DNA of 64,000 bases from an uncultured Collinsella sp. (GTDB lineage Bacteria > Actinomycetota > Coriobacteriia > Coriobacteriales > Coriobacteriaceae), in NCBI GenBank assembly GCA_900541725.1, contig UQLB01000010.1, positions 10,135 to 74,134 on the forward strand. Direction: 5' to 3'. A model generated the notes under the pieces. That model was not told the DNA's origin. It was given only the letters and a program-made list of their open reading frames with translations, and did no database searches. A program made the translations under genes and the position numbers. The stretch's first letter is position 1; each line of letters begins with the position of its first letter. This document shows, one piece after another, positions 52,600-60,635 of the stretch.

Positions 52600-54048
52600 T
52601 TAAGCCTTAGCGGCAGCTGCATCCTCATCGAGCTGCTCCTTGGTAAAACCAAAGAGGTAGGCGATGGCAGCGGCGGAAATAAACGCAACGCCCGAAGCAA
52701 CGCAGCCCCAAACGAGGTTGGCCGTTCCGCCGGCAACAAATCCGGTAATAGCCAGAATATTCGTTGCGCCCAAAACATACGTCGTCACGTTCGTGAGGGC
52801 CGCGACCAGGCCGCCGATAGCACCGCCGGCAACCATGGCGCCCAAGCAGCGGGTGTACTTAAAGCCGCAGCCATACAGCGCAGGCTCCGTCACGCCACCG
52901 ACGATACCGGAAAGGGAAAAGCCGAGCATAGCGCCCTTCTCGTCGGTCTCCTTAAGGCGCAGGAAGGCACCAAAGGCCATGCCCCACGTGGCGAACTGAG
53001 CAATACCGCCTGCAACCATAACGCAGGAGTCAGAGCCCAGCGTAAGCAGCTGAACAATACCAAGGGTAATCAAAACCTGGTGCATACCGGTCATGACCAG
53101 GAACTCCCAAAGCGCGGCGATAGCCACCAGGGAAACGATGGTTAGGATACCGCCGGTGTTGCCGAGACCGAACATGAAGTTGCCGACCACGCTGCCCAGG
53201 ATGGAGCCGATCGGAGCCAGAGCGCACAGCGAAACGGGAACCATGACGGCCAAGGTGCACACAGGCACAAACACCGTGGAGAGCATGTCGGGAATGACCT
53301 TCTTCATGAACTTCTCGACGACCATGAGCACCGGCATGGACAGGACCATGGGGAGCACGGTGGCAGAATAGTTGTTCAGCTGAGCCGGAAGCACGCCGTA
53401 GACCAGAGTGGTCGTTGCACCCGAATCTGCTGCAGCGTTAACGAGCGTCATAAACTCGGGGGCAATGAGCACACCGCCGAGCATCATGCCGAGCGGCTGG
53501 CTGCAGCCGAGCTGTTTGGCAGCGGCCCAACCCAGGTAAATGGGCAGGAAATAGTAACCTGCGTTGTAGATCCAGTTATAGAAGAAGTTGTAGATATCGG
53601 AATCGGCAGCCCAAATACCGAGCATGCCGTCGCCGCAAATCACGGCGATGGTACGGAACATGGCGGCGCCCATGATGATCGGAATCGTCATGACCATCGT
53701 CTTGGACAGGTAGTTGAGGACCTTCTTGCCCGCAGTCTTGAGCGTCAGCGGCTCCTTGGTGCCGTCATCGAGATTCTCGTCGATGGAGCCTTCGCCCTTA
53801 ACTCCCAGCGCAATGGCGGCGTCATAGACCTTCGGCACGTTCTGGCCGATGATGACCTGATACTGGCCGCCAGACCACTGGGCACCCAGTACGCCCTTGA
53901 TCTTCTTAACTTCATCGTCATTGGGGATGGACTGATCCTTGAGGTTCAGACGCAGGCGAGTCATGCAGTGCGTCGCGTTCGTCACATTGGAGGCGCCGCC
54001 GACGGCAGCAAGCACGTCCTCGGCAATCTTCTTGTTATCGACAGCCAT
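52600..54048 (-). CDS. PTS sugar transporter EIIBC (glucose/beta-glucoside superfamily)
   Basis: 482 residues. The EIIB domain (about 1-90) contains the phosphorylated cysteine in NATHCMTRLRL (Cys about 28) and WSGGQYQVIIGQNV; the EIIC domain (about 110-460) has about ten membrane segments with GGVTEPALYG and a His-containing TGMHQVLI. No EIIA is fused, so a separate EIIA must serve it. The start (MAVDNKK) has AAGGGA. Transcription is probably controlled by the BglG-type protein upstream through the RNA element at 54188-54277. The sugar is not known; the ChbG neighbour hints at chitobiose or a related N-acetyl sugar. Confidence 0.92.
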   Translation of the reverse strand: MAVDNKKIAEDVLAAVGGASNVTNATHCMTRLRLNLKDQSIPNDDEVKKIKGVLGAQWSGGQYQVIIGQNVPKVYDAAIALGVKGEGSIDENLDDGTKEPLTLKTAGKKVLNYLSKTMVMTIPIIMGAAMFRTIAVICGDGMLGIWAADSDIYNFFYNWIYNAGYYFLPIYLGWAAAKQLGCSQPLGMMLGGVLIAPEFMTLVNAAADSGATTTLVYGVLPAQLNNYSATVLPMVLSMPVLMVVEKFMKKVIPDMLSTVFVPVCTLAVMVPVSLCALAPIGSILGSVVGNFMFGLGNTGGILTIVSLVAIAALWEFLVMTGMHQVLITLGIVQLLTLGSDSCVMVAGGIAQFATWGMAFGAFLRLKETDEKGAMLGFSLSGIVGGVTEPALYGCGFKYTRCLGAMVAGGAIGGLVAALTNVTTYVLGATNILAITGFVAGGTANLVWGCVASGVAFISAAAIAYLFGFTKEQLDEDAAAAKA

Positions 54049-54187
54049 GTCGAATCCCTTCTCTTCCAACTAAAAGCCCGTGGGACTTCACCGCGCCAAG
54101 GCACACGATTCCGCTCGCGCCTGCGCAGCGCGCGATGCCCGTTGGCAAGAGATTTCATTGCATGTGATTCCCGGGTGGATCGACATG

Positions 54188-54277
54188 AAAAAAGCCCCGC
54201 GCACAACCGACAGAGACCCAATACGGACCTCGGCAGAATCGGTAGTGCCTCTCGGAGCTGCGCCGTGAGTAACACCC
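54188..54277 (-). promoter_or_regulatory. Ribonucleic antiterminator target overlapping a terminator, leader of the PTS gene
   Basis: In the 346-bp gene-free stretch before EIIBC (54049-54394), minus strand, GGGTGTTACTC ... GAGAGGCACTACC (54241-54277) has the two-sided core of a BglG/LicT-type antiterminator target (GG-TGTTACT...GGCA-ACC), but longer than usual at 37 nt. Its 3' half overlaps the left arm of a terminator: AGCTCCG and GCACTACCGA pair with TCGGTTGTGC and CGGGGCT, followed by TTTTTT. Binding of the antiterminator would open the terminator. A TATACT box lies just upstream at 54289-54294. Other bases in the stretch show no gene. Confidence 0.72.
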
Positions 54278-54394
54278 AACACACGGCGAGTATATGCGGT
54301 GAACGCGTTCGCTGCGGCTCAGATTACTGACAAACGGTAGCAAAGAGCCCGCGAACGGTTGCCGAGACAGATTTGAAACGCTTAGTCGCCCCTA

Positions 54395-55231
54395 CTAGTT
54401 ATCTGCATTTGAAGGAGCCACGCGATTCACATGCATGATCAGGTAGACAAGCTCTTCTTGCGCCAACGCCTCGCCAAAGGTCTCCTGAATCAGCTCGTCG
54501 ACACGATGGGCACAACGCGATGCAGCCGGATACTGCTCCACGAGCACGTCGTAGAGACCGGAATTCTCGGTATCGATGGGCTCTTTCTTTGCCACGCGGT
54601 CGAGCAGATAGCGTACATGAGTGGCAAAGCGGGTAAAGGCGAACGACGTACGATCGACCGTCACGCCGAGCTCTTCCTGAATAATTGCGACCGTCATGTC
54701 GAGCAGGCGCTCCTCCTGCTGCTCGGCAAGTACGCGCCGCTCGCTTGGCTTAACTGCCGCGTTGATAATCGACATGGCGATACCCGCGGCCTCGCTCTTG
54801 GGCATGCGGACGGCAAAGGTTTTCTTAATACCGCGAACAGCCAGCTCGCCTAAGCGATATTCGATGGGGTGCAACTGTTCCAGATCGCGCTCGAGCGGCA
54901 ACGATACCACCATGTGCTCACGAGCGCGCTTAATGGCAAACTGAATATGGTCGGCCAACGTAATGGGCAGATTGGGACTCAATTCGTACGAGAGCTGCCC
55001 GGTTGCGATATCTGCCAGCTGAGCAGAAAACTCCAGCACCTCGGGATCAACCTCGTCGATAAACGCCAGGTACTTTGAATCGACGCCGTAAAAGGTGCGG
55101 GTGATGACATCCAGGTCGACCTCGTGGGGCATATCGCCAAAGCCGATACCGCGACCCAACGCGATAAGCTGACGCCCCGCACCATCTTCGCAGATGGCAG
55201 CGTTGTGGTTAATGCGCTGGATAGCCCTCAT
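54395..55231 (-). CDS. BglG/LicT-family transcriptional antiterminator
   Basis: 278 residues. The RNA-binding domain (about 1-55) starts MRAIQRINHNAAICEDGAGR with the LALGRGIGFG stretch; two PTS regulation domains follow (about 65-170 and 172-278), with conserved histidines in FAIKRAREH and HVRYLLDR and LIMHVNR. It binds the RNA target ahead of the downstream PTS gene and its activity is set by phosphorylation through the PTS. The start has AGGAGCG; an upstream open frame of 13 codons is not used. Next gene downstream in the operon is EIIBC. Confidence 0.92.
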   Translation of the reverse strand: MRAIQRINHNAAICEDGAGRQLIALGRGIGFGDMPHEVDLDVITRTFYGVDSKYLAFIDEVDPEVLEFSAQLADIATGQLSYELSPNLPITLADHIQFAIKRAREHMVVSLPLERDLEQLHPIEYRLGELAVRGIKKTFAVRMPKSEAAGIAMSIINAAVKPSERRVLAEQQEERLLDMTVAIIQEELGVTVDRTSFAFTRFATHVRYLLDRVAKKEPIDTENSGLYDVLVEQYPAASRCAHRVDELIQETFGEALAQEELVYLIMHVNRVAPSNADN

Positions 55232-55251
55232 GGAATCATCGCTCCTATTAA

Positions 55252-55284
55252 AACGCGCCGCGCAGACCATCCGCGCGGCGCGTT
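55252..55284 (-). terminator. Hairpin after the metallophosphoesterase gene
   Basis: AACGCGCCGCGC and GCGCGGCGCGTT form a perfect 12-bp stem with 9 loop bases. It sits between the phosphoesterase stop and the antiterminator start. Confidence 0.75.
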
Positions 55285-55304
55285 CATTCTACCTGCACTT
55301 CCAA

Positions 55305-55865
55305 TTACAGTCCAAAGAAGCTCAAGATCTGATCTCGACTTACGGGCTTGTAGCCATTGGCGTCGAGGCCAACATCGTAGCGGTAAACGGGACGCTCGCG
55401 ATCACGGTTGCGCGCGTTGGTACGGTCCCCCCTGCTGTGGATATGCCCGTGAAGCATAATGGCACCACGCGCTTTGCCGTTCCAACTGAGCATGGGGTAA
55501 TGGCTCAAAACCAGGCGATGTCCCTTGGCATAGCCGGGGGCAATTTCCAGGTAATCGCGCACGTCATCCCAAATGTGCGGTGCGTCCGGATCTTCCCAAT
55601 CGCCGTCATGGTTACCGCGGATGAGCGTCACGTTCTGACAGGCAATGCGCTCGCGCAGGAGCACGGCCTCCGCCATGGGCAAGCGATACGTAAAGTCTCC
55701 CAGGATATAGAGGCGGTCGTCCGCAGCAACGCACTCGTTAATGGCGTCAATAACCTTGCGGTTCATCTCCTCGACCGAGGCGAACGGCCGATCCATATCG
55801 TGCAGGATATTCGTATCGCCCAGGTGCAGGTCGGCGGTAAACCACATCATCGTCTGTGTCCTCAT
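55305..55865 (-). CDS. Calcineurin-like metallophosphoesterase
   Basis: 186 residues with the metal-binding motifs in order: TADLHLGD (about 10-17), LYILGDFTY (about 52-60), IRGNHDGDW (about 81-89), LSHYPM (about 120) and HGHIHSR (about 139-145). The size and GDFTY pattern fit small stand-alone phosphoesterases of the YfcE/MPE type, of unknown substrate. It is one gene between the small charged protein gene and the antiterminator. Confidence 0.88.
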   Translation of the reverse strand: MRTQTMMWFTADLHLGDTNILHDMDRPFASVEEMNRKVIDAINECVAADDRLYILGDFTYRLPMAEAVLLRERIACQNVTLIRGNHDGDWEDPDAPHIWDDVRDYLEIAPGYAKGHRLVLSHYPMLSWNGKARGAIMLHGHIHSRGDRTNARNRDRERPVYRYDVGLDANGYKPVSRDQILSFFGL

Positions 55866-55916
55866 TTCGCAACGCGTCTAACACGTGCCTAGTATACAGA
55901 CGCTTTGGCGCAGCGG

Positions 55917-56096
55917 TTACCCAAAGAGCCCGCCAAACAGTCCACGGCGGCGCTTGTCATTCTTCTTCGATACGTCGTCCCGTGCGTTCTTATCCTTCCG
56001 CTTTTCTCGATCCTGCTCCAGCTCATCGTCATCGAGCAGCATATCCCACTCAAACGGATCATCCGTCAGATCGAACAGGTCGTCGTCATCAATCAT
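55917..56096 (-). CDS. Small charged hypothetical protein (59 residues)
   Basis: 59 residues: acidic first half (MIDDDDLFDLTDDPFEWDMLLDDDELEQ) and strongly basic second half (KRKDKNARDD, KKNDKRRR), ending GLFGGLFG. A clean GAGGAG ribosome binding site precedes the start, and it lies between two same-strand genes, so it is likely real. No domain is recognised. Confidence 0.5.
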   Translation of the reverse strand: MIDDDDLFDLTDDPFEWDMLLDDDELEQDREKRKDKNARDDVSKKNDKRRRGLFGGLFG

Positions 56097-56155
56097 GACA
56101 AACTCCTCTAATGGCAGGAACAACCAGCGACTTTTTCCTTATCGTCTATCTCATT

Positions 56156-57535
56156 CTAGTGCACAAACATGCGCACGAATTTGTGCTTCCAGCTTGCGTA
56201 GGGCGCATAGCGGAACGGCACGTCCAGCCAGGTTGCCTTGCTCACGATGCTCTTCTTGTGGCTAAACGCATCGAAGCTTTCACGGCCATGGTACTGTCCC
56301 ATGCCGCTTGCGCCCATGCCGCCAAAGCCCATATGGCTCGTAGCCAGATGCATGATCGTGTCGTTAACGCAGCCGCCGCCAAAGGGCACGTAGCGCACAA
56401 AGCGCTGCTGCACCGCGCGGTCCCGGCTAAAGATGTACAGGGCCAGCGGCGTCGGACGCTCCATAATAAACGCCTCGGCCTCGTCTAGACCTTCAAACGT
56501 CAGCACCGGCAAGATGGGGCCGAAAATCTCCTCCTGCATCACGGCATCCTCGGGCGTCACGCCGTCCAGGATCGTCGGCTCAATCTTGAGCGAGGCCTCG
56601 CGTGCCGCACCTCCCAGCACAACCTTGTCGGGATCGATCAGCCCGCGCACGCGCGCGAAATGCTTGGCGTTGACGATATGGCCGTAGTCCTCGTTGTCGA
56701 GCGGGTGCTCGCCAAACATGCGGCGGACTTCCTCCTTGATGAGGCCCAATAGCTCGTCGTGCACGCGCGCGTCAACCAGCAGATAGTCGGGCGCCACGCA
56801 GGTCTGGCCCACGTTGAGCCATTTACCAAAGGCGATACGGCGTGCCGCGACCTTCAAGTTAGCCGTCGCATCCACGATGCAGGGACTCTTTCCGCCCAGC
56901 TCAAGCGTCACGGGCGTGAGGTTTTTACTTGCACGCTCCATGACGAACTTGCCGACCGGAACGCTACCGGTAAAGAAGATCTTGTCCCAGCACTCATCGA
57001 GCAACGCCTCGTTCTCGGCACGTCCGCCCTCGACGACCGTCACCAGGCGCGGATCAAACGCTTCCTCGCAGATCTGTCTGAGCACCGCACTCGAAGCCGG
57101 CGCATAGGCGCTCGGCTTGATGACCACGGTATTACCCGCAGCGAGCGCGCCGGCGAGCGGCTCGAGCGTCAACAAAAACGGGTAGTTCCAAGGCGCCATA
57201 ATCAGCGTCACGCCATAGGGAACCGGCTGCGTCCTGCACACACTCACGGCGTTGGCGAGGTCACACGGACGCAGGCGCGGACGACTCCATCGAGCCACAT
57301 GCGCAATCTGATGGCGAATCTCGGAAAGCGACGTGCCGATCTCGCACATATACGCCTCGTCATGCGACTTTCCCAAATCGGTCTTGAGCGCATGGGCAAT
57401 ATCGGCCTCGTGGGCCCGCACCGCATCGCGTAAACTCACGAGCGCACGACGTCGAGCATCGACATCAAACGTGGCGTGTGTCTTAAAGTAGGCGCGCTGA
57501 TCGCCGACGATGCGCGCAATTTCCTCGGTGTTCAT
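56156..57535 (-). CDS. NAD(P)-dependent aldehyde dehydrogenase (class 3 type)
   Basis: 459 residues with MAPWNYPFLLTLEPLAGALAAGNTVVIKPS (cofactor), FFTGSVPVGK, LELGGKSPCIVD (catalytic Glu) and GQTCVAPDY (nucleophile Cys), and a basic KHKFVRMFVH tail. The short length and GQTCVAPDYLL resemble class 3 and fatty-aldehyde dehydrogenases. The start is 8 bp downstream of the alcohol dehydrogenase stop, so the pair likely moves carbon between alcohol, aldehyde and acid. Confidence 0.92.
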   Translation of the reverse strand: MNTEEIARIVGDQRAYFKTHATFDVDARRRALVSLRDAVRAHEADIAHALKTDLGKSHDEAYMCEIGTSLSEIRHQIAHVARWSRPRLRPCDLANAVSVCRTQPVPYGVTLIMAPWNYPFLLTLEPLAGALAAGNTVVIKPSAYAPASSAVLRQICEEAFDPRLVTVVEGGRAENEALLDECWDKIFFTGSVPVGKFVMERASKNLTPVTLELGGKSPCIVDATANLKVAARRIAFGKWLNVGQTCVAPDYLLVDARVHDELLGLIKEEVRRMFGEHPLDNEDYGHIVNAKHFARVRGLIDPDKVVLGGAAREASLKIEPTILDGVTPEDAVMQEEIFGPILPVLTFEGLDEAEAFIMERPTPLALYIFSRDRAVQQRFVRYVPFGGGCVNDTIMHLATSHMGFGGMGASGMGQYHGRESFDAFSHKKSIVSKATWLDVPFRYAPYASWKHKFVRMFVH

Positions 57536-57543
57536 GGACCCTC

Positions 57544-58764
57544 CTAGTTCTCGTCCTCAAACATACCACCCGCGACGACCTCGTACATACGCTCGAGCTC
57601 CAAGCGGTCCATTAGAAGCGGAACGGGGTACAGGGGATTGGCCTCGGCATCGGCATGCGCCGCCATCTGCGGAATGTCGGAGCGGCGAATGCCCGTCACG
57701 TATTTGGGAATTTCCAAGGCGGCGTTCATGCGGTCGACCCAATCGATAAAGGCCTCGGCCGCAAGACTGTCCTGCGCGGTAGCCGGCGCAATGCCCGCCA
57801 TGCGAGCAAGATCGGCAAGCTTGGGGGCGGCGGCGTCACCATAAGCGCGAAGCATGTGCGGCAGGATGATCGCGTTGGCCAAACCGTGCGGAATTCCGTA
57901 TCGGCCGCCCAGACTGTGCGCGATGGCATGCACATATCCGACATAGGAGCGGGTAAACGCAACGCCCGCCTTATACGCAGCCGAAAGCATATTGCGACGT
58001 GCACGCATGTTGTCGCCATGCTCATAGGCCTCGAGCAAATTGTCATGGATGAGCTGCACCGCCTGTCGCGCCATCTTGCGCGTGTAGGGCGTGGTGCTAC
58101 GGCCGATAAAGGCCTCGACAGCATGCGTCAGGGCATCCATACCCGTCTGCCCCGTAATGGAGGCGGGCAGGCCGCGCGTAAACTCGGGGTCATGCACCGC
58201 AAAGCGCGGGATAAGCACAAAGTCGTTAATGGGGTACTTGTAGTGCGTCTCGTCATCGGTAATTACCGCTGCAAGCGTGACCTCGCTTCCCGTGCCTGCC
58301 GTGGTGGGAACGGCGATGAGCAGCGGCAGGCGATGATGAATCCGCAGCAGCCCGCGCATCTTGTTGATGGGCTTGTTTGGCTGCGCAATGCGCGCCCCCA
58401 CACCCTTGGCGCAGTCCATGGCCGACCCGCCACCAAAGCCGATAATGGCCTGGCAGGCGCTCTCTCGATACAGGGACGCCGCTTCCTCCACGTTTGAGAC
58501 CGTGGGGTTCGCTGATGTTTTGGCATAGACCGCAACGCCAATTCCCTTGGACGCGAGCGCTGTCTCGAGCGGTGCCGTGAGCCCCAGACGGGCAATACCA
58601 GGATCCGTCACGATAAGAACCCGCTGTATCGAACGCTTTTCAAGCACCGCGGGCACATCCTCGGCATGCTCCAAAATGCGCGGCTCGGTATAGGGCAGGA
58701 TCGGCAATGCAATGCGAAAAACCGTTTGATACGTTCGGCACCAGGCGCGGCGGGCTAGATGCAT
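57544..58764 (-). CDS. Iron-containing alcohol dehydrogenase
   Basis: 406 residues. The nucleotide-binding GFGGGSAMDCAKG (about 105-117), PTTAGTGSEVT, and metal ligands in the DALTHAVEAF and HAIAHSLGGRYGIPHGLANAIILPH segments identify the type III alcohol dehydrogenase family. Start (MHLARRAW) follows GGGAG; an open frame extends 27 codons upstream. First gene of the two-gene operon with the aldehyde dehydrogenase. A palindrome lies just upstream. Confidence 0.92.
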   Translation of the reverse strand: MHLARRAWCRTYQTVFRIALPILPYTEPRILEHAEDVPAVLEKRSIQRVLIVTDPGIARLGLTAPLETALASKGIGVAVYAKTSANPTVSNVEEAASLYRESACQAIIGFGGGSAMDCAKGVGARIAQPNKPINKMRGLLRIHHRLPLLIAVPTTAGTGSEVTLAAVITDDETHYKYPINDFVLIPRFAVHDPEFTRGLPASITGQTGMDALTHAVEAFIGRSTTPYTRKMARQAVQLIHDNLLEAYEHGDNMRARRNMLSAAYKAGVAFTRSYVGYVHAIAHSLGGRYGIPHGLANAIILPHMLRAYGDAAAPKLADLARMAGIAPATAQDSLAAEAFIDWVDRMNAALEIPKYVTGIRRSDIPQMAAHADAEANPLYPVPLLMDRLELERMYEVVAGGMFEDEN

Positions 58765-58782
58765 AAAGGAAACTCCCTCATT

Positions 58783-58798
58783 TGTTGATTGGTCAACA
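58783..58798 (-). promoter_or_regulatory. Candidate operator upstream of the alcohol/aldehyde dehydrogenase operon
   Basis: TGTTGA-TTGG-TCAACA is a perfect six-base inverted repeat 19 bp ahead of the start codon, of the size bound by TetR- or MarR-type dimers. No regulator gene is adjacent. Confidence 0.35.
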
Positions 58799-58952
58799 TT
58801 TGCTCGACCGATTGTACTCATCGAGGAGCGCAGGCAACCTGCCAAACGTCAATCAATCAACATCTTCATATTGTTCGGAGCTGCTTGGCGTCATCCGGTG
58901 TTAGTCTTTCAGGGTCCATTGGATTCACGTCCGCCGCAAAGGAGGCGCAAAG

Positions 58953-59846
58953 GTGCATGACATCTGGAACCCCTGGCATGGCTGCACGCGCGTCAGCGAG
59001 GGATGCGACAACTGCTACATGTATTACATGAACGGGCAACGCGGTATCGACCCTTCCGTGATTAGCAAAAGCAAGTCGGGCTTTACCTATCCCCTCCAAC
59101 GCCGCCGAGACGGTAGCTACAAAGTTCGCGCCGGCGAGCTTATCCGCATCTGCATGACGAGCGACTTCTTGTTGCCCGAGGCCGATCCCTGGCGACCAGA
59201 AGTATGGGATATCATTCGCCAGAGGCCCGACGTAAAGTTCTTCATTCTGACCAAACGTCCCGAGCGTTTTTGCGACTGTCTGCCCAGCGACTGGGGCGAT
59301 GGCTGGCAAAACGTCATGCTCAACGTAACCTGCGAAAACCAGCGCAGGGCAAATGAACGGATTCCCCTCCTGCTCGCCACGCCGGCAGCACACCGCGGCA
59401 TCATGTGTGCGCCGTTTATTGGAAGCGTGTCGGTCGAAAAAGCCGCCCCCGGTAGCCTTGGAAAGCCCGATGGGATCGAGCAGGTCATCGCAGGCGGAGA
59501 AAACTACGCGGGAGCGCGTCCCTGCCATTACGAATGGGTGCGCCAGCTGCATGCTGAATGCGTGGCGGCAAATGCGACGTTCGCCTTCATCGAAACCGGA
59601 AGCACCTTCGTTAAGGACGGGCGAACATATCACCTTCGCAGCAAAAACCTGCAAAGCGAGCAGGCGTGGAAATCAGGCCTCCAACACCGCGGCCGCCAAA
59701 TCGAATGGGACCTAAGGGATCCGCTCGGCCTGGAAATCCCCAGTTCGGAGCTCTGGGATCCACCGTATTTTGAGTGGTGCGAAACCTGCGGAAGCAAGTT
59801 CATCTGCAACGGCTGCGTCCGCTGCGGACTATGCGGACGTTGTTAG
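58953..59846 (+). CDS. DUF5131 (phage Gp37/Gp68-type) family protein
   Basis: 297 residues from a GTG with a strong AAAGGAGG site. It opens IWNPWHGCTRVSEGCDNCYMY, the DUF5131 signature (three cysteines as in radical-SAM-like proteins), with MTSDFLLPEA, ILTKRPERF and VIAGGENYAGARPCHYEWV in the middle. The C-terminus has a cysteine-rich cluster CETCGSKFICNGCVRCGLCGRC (split here across two pairs), probably a zinc site. Members are common in phages and mobile elements. Enzyme activity is unknown. Confidence 0.82.
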   Translation: MHDIWNPWHGCTRVSEGCDNCYMYYMNGQRGIDPSVISKSKSGFTYPLQRRRDGSYKVRAGELIRICMTSDFLLPEADPWRPEVWDIIRQRPDVKFFILTKRPERFCDCLPSDWGDGWQNVMLNVTCENQRRANERIPLLLATPAAHRGIMCAPFIGSVSVEKAAPGSLGKPDGIEQVIAGGENYAGARPCHYEWVRQLHAECVAANATFAFIETGSTFVKDGRTYHLRSKNLQSEQAWKSGLQHRGRQIEWDLRDPLGLEIPSSELWDPPYFEWCETCGSKFICNGCVRCGLCGRC

Positions 59847-59891
59847 ACGGCTGCGGCTAAATTATTTTATTAAAAATCATTCCTAATAGGC

Positions 59892-59919
59892 TTCACATTC
59901 AGTCTCATTTATGGATAAT
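59892..59919 (+). promoter_or_regulatory. Promoter of the rubrerythrin gene
   Basis: TTCACA (59892-59897) and GATAAT (59914-59919) are 16 bp apart, and the region before them is AT-rich. A leader of about 80 bp follows, holding a short GTCCGG/CCGGAC hairpin. A peroxide-type regulator site could lie in the AT-rich part but none is clear. Confidence 0.5.
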
Positions 59920-60003
59920 AGAACTCGTCAAGACGCGCGTCCGGAGAGGGCCCTTACGGGACCGGACAAGCGCCCCATCGCCATCGATCGAAAGGATCAA
60001 ATC

Positions 60004-60564
60004 ATGAAGTTTGTTTGCCCCGTTTGCGGTTATGTGGAAGAGTTCGACGGCGACCAGCTGCCCGAGGACTTCAAGTGCCCCCAGTGCGGCGTCCCCGGTT
60101 CTCGTTTCCTGAAGCAGGAGGAGGGCCAGCTCGAGTGGGCTGCCGAGCACGTCGTGGGCGTCGCCAAGATGGAGGGCGTCTCCGAGGATATCGTCAACGA
60201 CCTGCGCGCCAACTTTGAAGGCGAGTGCTCCGAGGTCGGTATGTACCTGGCCATGGCTCGCGTCGCTCATCGCGAGGGCTATCCCGAGATCGGCCTGTAC
60301 TGGGAGAAGGCTGCCTACGAGGAGGCCGAGCATGCCGCCAAGTTCGCTGAGCTGCTGGGCGAGGTCGTGACCGACTCCACCAAGAAGAACCTCGAGATGC
60401 GCGTTGAGGCTGAGAACGGCGCCACCGCCGGTAAGACCGACCTCGCCAAGCGCGCCAAGGCCGCCGGTCTCGACGCCATCCACGACACCGTGCACGAGAT
60501 GGCTCGCGACGAGGCTCGCCACGGCAAGGCTTTCGCCGGCCTGCTCAAGCGCTACTTTGGCTAA
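60004..60564 (+). CDS. rbr: Reverse rubrerythrin (NADH-linked peroxidase, rubredoxin domain first)
   Basis: 186 residues. A rubredoxin domain comes first, with CPVCGYVEEF (about 5-14) and CPQCG (about 29-33) binding iron, followed by a ferritin-like four-helix domain with Glu/His ligands in EGECSEVGMYLAM, YEEAEHA and ARDEARHGKA. Rubredoxin-first order is the reverse form, typical of anaerobes, and it reduces hydrogen peroxide. The frame extends upstream, but ATG with AAAGGA is the likely start. A terminator follows. The codon use is highly biased, as expected of an abundant protein. Confidence 0.93.
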   Translation: MKFVCPVCGYVEEFDGDQLPEDFKCPQCGVPGSRFLKQEEGQLEWAAEHVVGVAKMEGVSEDIVNDLRANFEGECSEVGMYLAMARVAHREGYPEIGLYWEKAAYEEAEHAAKFAELLGEVVTDSTKKNLEMRVEAENGATAGKTDLAKRAKAAGLDAIHDTVHEMARDEARHGKAFAGLLKRYFG

Positions 60565-60598
60565 ACCAGCTGCTTGAGACATAATCTCTAGCTTAATG

Positions 60599-60629
60599 AG
60601 GCCCGAACCACACGGTTCGGGCCTTTTTC
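60599..60629 (+). terminator. Terminator after the rubrerythrin gene
   Basis: AGGCCCGAACC and GGTTCGGGCCT pair around ACAC and are followed by TTTTT. Confidence 0.9.
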
Positions 60630-60635
60630 GTGGCT

